From Buddleja alternifolia (taxonomy: Eukaryota; Streptophyta; Magnoliopsida; Lamiales; Scrophulariaceae), in NCBI GenBank assembly GCA_019426215.1, contig CM033400.1:25466568-25530567 (forward strand): a stretch of DNA of 64,000 nt, in the 5' to 3' direction. The first letter of the stretch is position 1; each line of letters starts with the position of its first letter. This document shows positions 47,071 through 58,027 of the stretch, in pieces. A program made the translations under genes and the position numbers. The notes under the pieces were generated by a model. The model saw only the letters and a program-made list of their open reading frames with translations. It ran no database searches and was not told the origin of the DNA.

Positions 47071-48715
47071 TAAGAAGCAAGGAAAGCTGGTAGAAGTTCA
47101 GAGCAGATGTTGATTTGGGTTATTATCGGGATATGGGGCACAGCAAACTAACTGGTTTTGCCCCAAGAAACTTCAACATAAGGGTCCAGGAGCGTATACC
47201 TGTTGAATTTCTCAACCCAACAGAAGAAGTTCTAAACAGAGAAGGTTACACTCACTTTCCTCATGTAGCCAACAGTGCAGGAAATATGCATTCAGCTCAT
47301 CCCCTTCGTCTCTGGAAGAACAAAGGAGTTCATGCCAGTGAGCGTCCAGCGTTTGTAACCGATGTGAGTCAAGCCGAGGCTGATGGGTATTTTGACAGTG
47401 TTTGGAACGCCAGCTATCACACTGATAAATACCACTTTGAATCTATCCGGGACATCCACCATGAAGGCATTTGAGCGTTGGTCAATGCAGGTCCTGACTA
47501 CTATATGAGTGAGGTTAACTGGTGTGAAGCGTATGTTGGCCATCGCTTCTTTTTTCAAGAATTGGTCAAAGCTCCTCACATATTCGGCATAGGCATGCAT
47601 GACAAGAAGTGTCAGTTTGCCAAGTATTTCCTTAAGAAGCGTCAAGAATGAGTTGAGCTTGTTGCCAAGCTGCCCAAAGTTTGTCAACAGATAGAGCTGA
47701 TTCTATGTCAAGCGCTGCACAGACTTTCCATCGCTCCTCTCCTATTCAATGCTCAAGAGTCCACCAGTGGCATTTTGATCAGCGTCTTGCTTGAACTTCT
47801 CTCCAATCCACCGTGATGACAACTTTAGATTGATGATGAAGATCATGGCCCCCATTCCTCACTTTGACAAGATCTTCATTGAAAATCTGCGGAAGCCCAA
47901 TGGCTCGAGGATTCGCAACTTCCAAGGTTATCCACTTCTAGCTTCTATCAGACAGGAAGTAAGCGACCATTATGCCTATGTTTTTTCTTTGCTTGAACGC
48001 AATCAAGGCATAGCTCGAGAAGTGTATCCGTATTTGGAAGAATACTATCACACGTACGTGTCTAAAGTTCACAAGTTCGAGCGTCTTCCTACAGATAGGA
48101 TTATCGGATTTTCCTTGCATTACTGCCCAGACACTTTGTTTCTTATTTCAAGACCGCAGTCAAGGATCTTTCCGAACCACGTATTGGACATCATGGGTCC
48201 AATGTATGTTCGAGCTCAAGATAGTCCACTTCGTACTTTCATTCAAGGGACTTGTATCTCCCGCTCACAACTGAACGAATTTCTGGAAGCTGCTTCAGAT
48301 TCATATGCAGATATAGCCAGCTGGAATTTCCAATTCGATGACTTTCGCTAATAGGAGTCGGTGCTTGAGGAAGCGCTTGTGAAATTGATTGAAGAGTCTG
48401 CTCTAACGTCCGCCTCAGAAGTTGTCAATATTCCAGCGTCTCCACCAGAGGATAATCCTGACGCTCCTGAACTCGTTGATTCTAATATTGCTAAGGATCT
48501 CCCAATCGAAGCAAGAGGCACAGTTTTTGATCCAACATATCAAATTTCTTTGGACTCACTCAAACATACATCCTGATTTAAGTGACCGGCTCCTCAAGCA
48601 GTTCCTTCCGATGTGAGTCAATCATTTGGATCTTTGCTGAAATCAGTTTTGGAGGATGTAAGTAATCACGTTGCACAAAATGAAAAAGTCCTCCACTGGA
48701 TCAAGACTGACTTAG
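47071..48715 (+). pseudogene. Third ORF of element D, 3' part
   Basis: Resumes at a point matching G near residue 600 (DVDLGYYRDMGHSKLTGF / DVDLAYYLDYGHSKPTGF) and stays similar to the end. TGA at 47,472-47,474 and 47,649-47,651 and a frame change near 47,790 break it. The reading 47,791-48,351 ends NFQFDDFR followed by TAA TAG at 48,349-48,354; G has TAA at the same codon. Similarity continues past the stop (ESVLEEAL / ESALEEAP; GTVFDPTYQISLDSLKH / GTVFELAYQVPIDSLKH) to the G insertion. Function unknown. Confidence 0.8.
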
Positions 48716-50389
48716 TGTTGGTCCTAAGTGGTATACGAAAGGGTCTAGAAGAGGGGTTGAATCGACCCTGAAGTCTTTTTCGACTTCAAAAAGTTTCGTG
48801 CTAAAAGATTTTTGGACACATGAAAAGATAGACGCTTGAAGTGTCTAACGCTTGACTTAAGCGTTCACTTAAAAATATTGGCGCTTTGGCGAAGCGTCTA
48901 ATGAAGACTGTTTTTAGGAAGTTAACTCAGACTTCAAGATTTGAATACTTTGACCAAGTAGGTTAAGCGTTCAGTTCTTTAATCAGTGTTAGCACAGCGG
49001 AATGATTTTTGTAGTCTTCTTTTAAAAGCTTTAGCGTCACAAGAAGTTTCTTAGTTGCTTAGCGTTTGATTGTGTTTTACTTAATCAATTTATGCAATGA
49101 TATGATAGATAAAAGAATTGACTGAAAAGTAAATGACACAATATTTGTAAGGTTCGTTGGGTGGTGTAATCCCAACTACGTCCTTCTTCTCCTCGAACAC
49201 TTGGAGGCAATCCACTAAAATGATTCTCAAAGAATCACACAGAATCTTCTACAAATTAGGGAGAGGTGGATGTCGATGAATTGAGCTCCTTAATCACACA
49301 GATTTTTGCTCCAAATCACTTCAATCCCGTTGCTTCTTTCACCCAGAAATAATGCAAGTATCCAACTTTGACTTCACACAGATCGCGAAGCTTGGATAAG
49401 GTTTTCTAAAACGGTTTGTTTGATTTTGATTAAGTTCAAACAACTGGAAATATCTCAGTAGGAATGTGGTTTCTTCGAAAAGAATGTTTGAGATATTTGG
49501 TTGACTGTCTCAGGATTTGATGAAAAGCAAAGACAATATTTTCTTGAGTATTCTGGCTTTTCTGAGAGTTTAAGGAATGAGACTTCAATGCAACAGCAAT
49601 TCGGCTTGATAATTGTTCTATGTTTGGCTTGTTGTTGAAGTTCTATTTATAGGCATTCTTGGAAAAAGTTTCCGTTTGACACATGCACAGGCGCGTGTCT
49701 CTCACTTCCGTGAGTGAACAACTTTTGTCCTTTTTCCTGAAAATCTGTTGCACAAAAGTTGGTGCTGTAGTCTATGAAAGTTGACAGTCCAATAGGGTGG
49801 CTTCTCCGTACCTCTGAAAGTGCTTATCACATTTAATGCTCTTATCAGCATTTAATGCATTTGAATTAAATGCCCGTTGGCATTTAATGCACTGAGAATA
49901 TTTGCATTAAACTCCTTTCGATCTGATGCTTCAGGAGAATGTTTGTCATTTGATAGACGCTTCATTCATGAACTGAAAGTTCCATTTAATCTGGAGGACT
50001 ATTAATGTTTAGACGCTTGGAAAAGTCTTCAGACTTTATTTAGAAGTGTAGACGCTTGAGACTTCAGTCTTCGTTACTTGACACCTCACTCAGAACATGT
50101 CAGGCGCTTAGAGTGAACTTCTTCAAACTTCATTCACTATTGATTTCTTGGACGCTTGGAGTCTTCAGATTTCGCAGTCTTGATAAGCTCACTCATAAAG
50201 TATCAAACGCTTAATCTAACCGACTTTTTGATCTAAGAATGTCAAAAGTAAAAGACAAAATAAAGCTTATACATTTCTAATGTTCAAATGCTTATACAAG
50301 TATCTATGAAATTTAAGCATACATAACTTTGGGGTCTAACAAGATTCCTAATTGTCATCATCAAAACATCTAACATGAAATTTCTAACA
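48716..50389 (-). repeat. 3' LTR of element G (1,674 bp)
   Basis: TGTTGGTCCTAAG to AATTTCTAACA; on the minus strand TGTTAGAAATTTCATG start. Very like the solo LTR at 14,260-15,833, with an extra segment near its U3 end (about 49,920-50,270). Hairpin TGAAGTC/GACTTCA at 48,769-48,788. Confidence 0.92.
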
Positions 50390-50529
50390 ATTTCCCCTTT
50401 TTTGATGATGACAATACTTACTCTTTTATAGTTCAAGAGTTAGACAGCCAAAAAATAAAAGTTAGCTTTGATTAGATACGTTAGTTAAAGTTAGTTACGC
50501 TTCAACGAGATGTTTCAGCTGAAAAATGC

Positions 50530-50568
<39 letters not shown>

Positions 50569-50643
50569 TGGTTACAAGCATTTTTACAACTGAACAAGTC
50601 AAGATATAAGAGACAAGAATATAGATAATGCAAATCAAAAGCT
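50390..50643 (-). other. Polypurine tract and 3' untranslated part of element G
   Basis: ATTTCCCCTTTTTTGATGATG (50,390 on) is the reversed polypurine tract next to the LTR. A (TA)n microsatellite spans about 50,533-50,565. No gene. Confidence 0.85.
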
Positions 50644-51992
50644 TTAACGTCTTGGTCTAACTTTGTATCGCTTGGGCATTTTAGCTCGGATAGCTTCAGT
50701 CAGATTGTCTTCCAAGGTCATCATTGCTTCATGATCTTTGTTGATTATAAGCTTATTTTCTTCTTTCTGTCTCTTCTTGAAAGTAGTAAAATGATTGTCC
50801 CAATCAGTTGGGTCAATACCCATATACCTTAGGCAAATTAAAAAAGCTTGGATAAAGTCAATCATCTTCCTCTCTTCAACTAAGATTCTTGGATCTGTAG
50901 GTTCTGGAATAGATGTTCTTTGAAGAGGGAAGTCAAACTGTTCAAGCAGTGCTCTTGTAGTTATTGGTAGATTTGGATATAGTGCTCTTGGAGGTTCCCT
51001 TAGTGTACTACTAGGCGCTCCAGAGGTACTTACTTTCAAAGTAGTTATCCAAGATGGGAGACTAAGTGCAGAAGGAGAAGGAAAAACTTGACGCTTCGGA
51101 GACGGAGGCTCTTGAGCTCTTGAACTAGACGCTTTCCTCTTTTCTCCTTTCTTCTTTTCTTTCCCCTTATTGCCATCATCAGTCTTTAGGAAATGATCTG
51201 TGAGTAAGCTAACCTGATGAGCAATCTAAGACATAGAATCTGTGATGTCGTCCAGACGCTTGTCGAAGCGTTCCTGCAGGGCGAGAAGCTTGACGCTGGT
51301 AGCATCATTCAGAGAAGTCTCAAGGGTTTCTAGGCGCTTTTCAAGCTCTTCATTCATGGCAAGTTGGTTTGCTTGAGTGGCATCATGCATTTCTTGAAAG
51401 TCTTGTTTGCACTCACCAACAGCCGCTTGAGCTGAACTACGCATATGAGCAAATTGAGCGCTCATAACGTGAGTCTCAATCTTTGCCAAATCGTCTTTAA
51501 TCCAGTGAAGAGTTTCTTCGTTTTGAGTAGCATGAGCATTGATACTCTCCAAAACGGATTTGAGCAAAGGACCAAAAGATTGACTCTCATCTAGATGAAC
51601 CGCTTCAGGAGCCGGTCGCTTGAACCTAGATGAGTGTTTGAGAGAGTCAATGGGAACTTGATATGCGAGTTCAAAGACAGTACCTCGAATGTCAAGAGAA
51701 AGATCCTCAGCAATATCATCAGTAACGGGTTCAGGAGCGTCAGGAATATCCTCTGGTTGAGACGCGTGAACGAATTCTTCAGCAGACGCTGGAATACTTG
51801 TAACTGCAGACGTGAACGCTTCAGCTAACTTAGCAGGCGCTTCCTCAAGCGCTGACTCAGGTTAACGAAAGTCATCGAATTGGAAGTTCCAATTTGCTAA
51901 ATCGGCATAAGAGGTGGACGAAGCTTCCAGAATTTCAGTGAGTCTGGTTCGAGATATACAAGTACCGGAAATGAATGTGCGAAGGAGACTAT
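50644..51992 (-). pseudogene. Third ORF of element G, 3' part
   Basis: Continues the frame of 62,922-59,985 across H. It reaches NFQFDDFR and TAA at 51,862-51,864, then stays open for 211 codons to TAG at 51,226-51,228 and for 193 more to 50,644, all in one frame. The middle part has long helices with heptad spacing (LEKRLETLETSLND; LALQERFDKRLDDI), a likely coiled coil. A basic patch follows (KGKEKKKGEKRKASS) and the end is basic (MPKRYKVRPRR). The two in-frame stops match those of D and A respectively. They may end a first ORF and separate later ones, or be shared decay. No enzyme motif is seen. Confidence 0.7.
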
Positions 51993-53944
51993 TGATAAGA
52001 GGTGTTTTTACGTGTTTTTAAGACCGTAATTCTTATGATTTGGATTCACTTATTGCTTAAATCATGTCACATTTGCATTTAATAGGTGTGTTAAGTGAAT
52101 ACAGGTAATAAATGAGAATACATGAAGAAAAGGGAAGAAAAACGATGTACAAAACAAGTTCAAGCATGTTTTTCAACACCTAGGCGGTTTATGCATCTCC
52201 TACCACATTCGAGCGATAATTCCGTACATTTTGAGACCGACTTAGACAAAGTTTCCTTCTACAAAGTTTTATATGTATGTCTTAGCTTCAAATGGGAACT
52301 TGAAACATCCAAATCGGAGGTCTATAGAGATAATTGTGAAGGAAATACGATTGCTGCGCCGAACAGAGAAGTACATGTGCGAAGATACGCCCCAACGCCC
52401 TCCTAGTCATGCCTAGGCATGGATAGTCCGAATGTTACTCCTTTTTCAGCCTAAATTCCAGCCTTATATGATGGGTAAGAATCACTTTTGGCCATAATTC
52501 AGCACATGTGTTGAGGGGTTGTCATAAGTGTGTTTCTTGGTAAATTTACTTTATGGGCGCCAAATCAGAAACAATCTCCATGTTGAAACGTAATTTAGGT
52601 ATACTTAGAGACCGAATTGGACAAAATGTCCTTCTGCAAAGTTGTAGATCTATGTGTTAGCTTCACATGGGGACTTGAATCATCCAATTTGGAGATCTGT
52701 GAAGAAGTTTATGAGGAAAATACTAAGACTGCGCTGGAAAGCAGGAAAATGGCAGCATGCATGTGTTTTGTTGAAGTTTTCACATGGTTATGCTTGGTGG
52801 AATTCTTAATGGCCGAAATTTCAGCATTTTTTAGCTGGTTGGAATCTTAAAAGCCAAACTTTAAGCATCACCTTAGGTGGAATTCTCATTGGGGAACTTT
52901 AATGGGAATTTTTAATGCATACTTTAGTGGAATTTTGGCTATAAAAGGAGGGGGAACCCATACTCTTCATCATTCACTATCAATTTCAGATTCTTGGAGA
53001 AGAGGGGGAGGAAGTGACCAATCCATAGAGAAGAAAGGAGGGGAGAGAGAAGGATTCTTGATTCATCATCATCATTGGAGAAGGAAGATTCAATTGAAGT
53101 TCTTCCATCATTATTCACTTTTGAGGGAGTTTTTATAGCTTTTCATTTCAATTATGTCTATGAACATGTGTATTAATTCATTTATGTTTTTCATATTATC
53201 CATTATGAACTAAATTCATAAGACTAGGGTCATGTAAGGCCAAATTGTGATATATGCTTATAATAGATGATTGTTGAGGTTGTTCTTATATTGTTATGTG
53301 ATGTGAATTTGTGTTTTTGCCTATCTTGCATATACTTGATCACTATATGTTAGAATCTTATGCCTAGGTTAATATTTCGGGAGAAAATTGACTTAGGGTG
53401 CAAGAAATTCACATCATGACCCGTAACTAATGAGGAATTGCCCTAGACATAGGTAAAGATTCCCGGGTGAAGTTGTTCGATACAAATCGAGTGAACTCTA
53501 GTACGTTAATGCATGTTTAGTGGTTAGATTTCCGGATAGGAATATTTGGGAAATCACGATCTAAGCATAGGAGTTTATACGCGAGACATCGGTTATTCTC
53601 CACCCTCGGAGTTCTCACCATAACAATATAAGCGTAATCCTTCAACGAGAATCTTTATAAGTATAATTGATCAATTTGAACCTAGCATGTGCCTTAGTCT
53701 CCCTTTCTATTTTGTTTTAAATTAGTCTCCCTTTCTATTTTGTTTTAAATCATTTGTTCAACCTTGTTCTTATCTTACGCATTTCACACTCATTTTACCT
53801 TTATTGTTTTGATCTTTGTTGTTATAAAATCTTAAACTAGAATTCAAGTCCTTGTGGTTCGACAATCCGGACTTCTCGTCCACTTTTATTACTACACACG
53901 ACTAGTGCACTTGCTATTATAGCACGTTAGCTTTTAGCGTGTCA
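51993..53944 (+). repeat. 5' LTR of element H
   Basis: TGATAAGAGGTGTTTTTACG to TTTTAGCGTGTCA. TATA box TATAAAAGG at 52,940-52,948, then a purine-rich GGAGGGGG. A 28-bp unit is tandemly doubled at 53,694-53,749. ORFs 52,122-52,406, 52,617-52,850 and 52,902-53,138 recur in the other LTR because the LTRs are copies; they are not supported as genes. Confidence 0.95.
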
Positions 53945-53950
53945 AGTTTT

Positions 53951-53968
53951 TGGCGCCGTTGCCGGGGA
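53951..53968 (+). promoter_or_regulatory. Primer binding site of element H
   Basis: TGGCGCCGTTGCCGGGGA, six bases after the LTR; the 18-nt site known for Athila-type elements and attributed to Asp-tRNA. Confidence 0.9.
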
Positions 53969-54103
53969 CTTGTTCATTTTAGTTTTTGATTTTTCGTTTA
54001 AATTTTCATAATTCTTAGTTCTTCGTTTATTTCTAACCTTTCTATTATTTTATTATTCTAATTTTGTTTTTTGTGTTTAATTGTTAGGTGTAATTTGTGG
54101 TGC

Positions 54104-56361
54104 ATGACCCGCTCTTCTAACGAGCCTCTATACAATTTTGAGCCGGAGATAGAGCGTGTTCTTCGATCTAGTAGACGCGCTCGAGAAATGGCCGACAATC
54201 TAAATCCAAATGGGAGTTTTCCCGATATAAACCTCCCAGAAAATAGGGAATGGTTGCAAAATCTATTCCAAGCTATGCAACCGGCACCTCCTCAAAGACT
54301 TCCATCGGTCCGGGAAAGTCTACCTCCAAGGGTCCACACTATACCGGGGCCCGTAGTCTTTCCAAATTTCTTTGCACCAAATTATCACATTCCATCACAC
54401 ATCTTTAGCATGGTGCAAAGCGAACCTTCTATGGAGAGCCCCAGGAATCACCTCATGAGCATTTGGAGACTTTAGACGATACTCTCATGACTACCCAATT
54501 TCATCCACGGGATCTCGATGCAATTCGTCTAAGAGTCTTCCACTTCTCATTAAAGGAAAGGGCGACCATGTGGTACAAATCTCTACCACCCCAATCCATC
54601 ACAACATGGGGACAATTGGTCGATGCCTTTTTGAGCAAATTCTTTCCACCCTCCAAAATCAATGAGCTAAGGAGCAACATTAAGGAGTTTAAGCAGGGGA
54701 ATCATGAGTCCTTAGCCGAGGCATGGGCTAGATATAAAAACATGCTCCGAAAATGTCCGGATCACAACCTAAGATTGAGCGAGCAAGTATTACGATTCCA
54801 TGATGGAGTCCGTTCGCGCATCCGAAATAGGCTCAATGCCGGCGCCGGTGGTGATCTCCTTGGGCTCGATTGCCAAAGTGTGTGGGACAAGATTGAGCAA
54901 TTAGCCCGGGAAGATGAACTATATCCCGATGATGAAGAAATCACACCCACTAAAAAGATTGCTTGTGTTCAAGAGTTGGGCGAAGAAGTTGCTTTGGAAA
55001 TAATGGTTGGCAATGTAAACTATGTTGGAAATGTCAATCGATCTCAATTGAACTTCCATGTGCCCGAAAATTTTCCAAAGAGGCCCAATCCGGCACAAAA
55101 TGCCCATCCCAGCGTCTATCAAGCACCAAGGCCCCCATTCAACAATAACCAAGCTCAAAGGCAAGGTAATCCTCATGTACAAAGGCAAGTTAGGCCTCCT
55201 ACAACCGATGAACGTCTTGATGAGGAAATAAAGAAATCGGATTCAGCAATCAACGAACTCCGTACTATGATGAAGGATTTAATGATGGATATGAAGGATT
55301 TGAAGACACAAATGGGTCAAATGGCAAAGACAATCAGCGAGAGAGCCCCGGGAACTTTACCAAGTGACACGGAAAAGAACCCGAAAGAGCAATGCTATGG
55401 AATTACCTTGAGAAGTGGCGAACAGGTAAAAGGTGATAATGTTCGCACTGATGCGCCCGAGGGCCCATCCATCCACGCCCAGGCGCCCTTGTCGCTGCGC
55501 CAAGGCGCCGATTGTCACGCCCAAGCGCCACATTCTGTATCCTCCACAGCTGGCCCTTCAACTCCAACGCATCATCCCATCGAGGTTCGTCTTCCATTTC
55601 CAAATGCACAAAAAACGAAAAAGAAGGATATGGATCAGATTTTCCGTAGGATTGTGGCGACTCTTTGTGAGGACCCGAGGAGGCTCACCATTCCGTGCAC
55701 CATTGGCCCTCTTACTTTTGAAAAGGTTATTTGCGATACGGGAGCAAGTATCAATCTCCTCCCGTATTCTCTCTTCAAGAAGTTGGGCCTTGGAAATCCC
55801 AAACCGACATCAATGAGCCTCCAACTCGCCGATGGATCAATTAAGAGACCAAAGGGGATAATAGAAGATGTTATTGTACAAGTTGACAAATTCTTTTTCC
55901 GGGTTGACTTTGTGGTCCTTGATATGGAGGAAGATGTTGAGATGACCTTGATTCTAGGAAGACCTTTCCTAGTCACTAGCAATGCCAAGATCGACATGGG
56001 AAAAGGTAAGTTATCATTGAGGGTAGGAGATGTAAAAGTGATATTTGATGCTTCTAATAACAGGAAACCATCTATGGATGATCTTACTTGTTCCAATGTT
56101 ATTAACCCTTCTCTTGATGAGAAATGTGCAAATGGCAAGGCTAAGGGCACACTCGAGTTGGAGGATGAGATTCCCTATGATAAACACAACAAAGAGGGAA
56201 AAGCAGATTTATGCATGAAATACATTCCACCCCATCGCCGTGCTCGTAAGATTGAAAAGACTCATCCAATACAAAGGGCTTATTGCAAAATCCCGCAATG
56301 TGAGTGGAAGCAAGTAGACATGGAGCTAAAAGGAGGCATGACAAGGATTTGGTCGTGTTAA
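54104..56361 (+). pseudogene. gag-protease ORF of element H, one frameshift
   Basis: ATG at 54,104 opens MTRSSNEPLYNFEPEIERVL, the Athila-like Gag start. One base appears lost near 54,420 (after MVQS), moving the frame to 54,463-56,361 (632 codons). The second part holds the retrotransposon Gag domain (residues about 20-120: RLRVFHFSLKERATMWYKSL, FLSKFFPPSKINELR, ESLAEAWARYK), a coiled coil (about 255-290), and a retropepsin-like domain with CDTGASINLLP at about residue 424 and LILGRPFL near 507. The end (YIPPHRRARK...) stops where relatives go on into RT. Apart from the frameshift it is open, fitting its youth. Protein would form the particle and process it; pol must come in trans. Confidence 0.88.
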
Positions 56362-58009
56362 ATGGACCACCTATTTGAACCTCAAAGAGCACAAAGTCGA
56401 GCTACTGACTCTAAACTAGCGCTTCTTGGGAGGCAACCCAAGTTTGTAAGTTTGTTTTTCTTTTTTTTTTGATTTTGTTTTTGTTTTGTTTAGTTTGTTT
56501 CTTTATGTTGTGTTCAAACATGCACTTTTGGCATGTATGTTTTCTTATGCTTGATGGTTTGAAAAGTTGAAGTGTTAGATATGATGCAAATTTGGACCAT
56601 GCTCATTTTACTCGAGAGGAGGAGAAGCTATAGGATTATGTATTGGAAGTTTAAGGATGTTTTTCAACATCCTTGGTTGTAAGTGTTCTTTTACTGTTGT
56701 GTATGCTTGTTGTAACAACATTGGGGACAATGTTGGATTTAAGTTTGGGGGTGTTTAGAAGAGTACTTATTTTGAACTTTGATGGTGCAATCCTAATTTT
56801 TAGCTTAATTTTAGGGAAAGTTTGTTTGATATCATGTTTATATGCTTCTTTGTTGAGAAAATCAAGCATGAAAATTTTTTAGTCCTTCCAATTGATGCAT
56901 TGAAATTGATTGACTTGGAAAAATGGCATGAATTCTTGAAATAATTTGAATTTAATGGAATATATATCTTTGAAATTGCTCGTGGAGACCTTAGACTAGA
57001 ATTGATTCTTTAGATGATTCACAATGCACTTAAATCGAAGGTAGAGGAGTTGAGAGGATAACCATCTTGAGACACTTAAGGAATTATTCCCAGAAATATT
57101 AACTTAGATTTTTCATAAAGTTATAAGTTGAGTAGTAATTTTATATGCTAACAATGAATTGAAAAGGTTGAATTTTGGTATGACCAAAAGTGGTCAGGCT
57201 AATACGTACCGGAGGTGAAAAGTTTCATACCTATATACTGTACTATTATGCTAATTTGAGCTATGCTCAAGCCAAAAGAAGTGAATTGTTCAAAAGATCT
57301 AGTTTTATTTCGTGGCCTTTGATACTCGAGTGATTAAATCCTTAGGAGTGTCTCTACACTTAATGCCCCAAAACTATCTAGTTTGGGAGTCATTGATCTA
57401 AAACTTGTTACGTGGGTGTCATAGAAAGCCTAATGGAATAAAACATTGCACATGATCTAGCCTTAATGAAGTTTAATGGAAATTCCATATGAATTGAATG
57501 TTGAATATTTGAGATAATGAAATTTAAATGGCTATGAGATTATCTATAATTATTGTGCCTTGTGTTTGATCAAACGTTGATAGATATGGGATTAATGTCC
57601 AAAATTTGGTAAGGATGCCTCTCGACTATAATACCCTAGATTTATTTTTCACTACACCCTAGGGAGTCGTTTCAAGTATTGGTGTCACATGAGCAAAAAT
57701 AGTTGATATGTATATATATATTTGTGAACTTTAAAAGGTTGATTTTATGCCATTCATTCTTGTTGATCATATTGAGATGTGTTGATTCGGTTGGGATTGA
57801 AAATTTGCTAGATTTTGTGGGTATATCGTATGCAAACCCTCACGAGACTATAACTCGTCCTTTGAGGTAACTCAAAGGTTTAAAGGCTTGTTGCACCCGC
57901 TAAGTGCAATCGTTTACTCCACGAAAGTGAGTTAGTTAGTTGTTTTGTTTTCTCCCATTGAATGATGTTGGTCTTGCCTTATAGCTCTTATTGCTCGAGG
58001 TCGAGCAAT
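56362..58009 (+). other. Non-coding 3' internal region of element H
   Basis: 1.65 kb without a supported ORF. It includes GCGCTTCTTGGGAGGCAACC near 56,420, a string I recognise from the post-coding part of plant Athila/Tat elements, an 8-bp hairpin CAACATTG-GGGA-CAATGTTG (56,716-56,735), and a purine-rich AAGTTTGGGGGTGTT (56,741-56,755) identical to that of the true polypurine tract. A second hairpin ATTGCTCGAGGTCGAGCAAT is at 57,990-58,009. Confidence 0.75.
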
Positions 58010-58027
58010 TGATAAGTTTGGGGGTGT
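58010..58027 (+). promoter_or_regulatory. Polypurine tract of element H
   Basis: TGATAAGTTTGGGGGTGT directly before the 3' LTR, the usual place and form for Athila/Tat elements. Confidence 0.85.

Larger units (their letters stand above)
30696..48715 (+). mobile_element. Element D: SIRE-like retrotransposon, interrupted by C and cut by G
   Basis: 5' LTR, primer site, gag, pol, spacer and third ORF, all on the plus strand. Element C lies inside the third ORF (38,924-47,070), and G inserts at 48,715/48,716, so the 3' LTR is beyond the window. Without C, D is about 9.9 kb up to the G site. Its pol carries many stops. Confidence 0.88.

Noticed and set aside
50533..50565. (TA)n run as a hairpin regulator
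   Set aside because: Plain microsatellite; similar runs are at 12,252 and 18,040 in unrelated elements.
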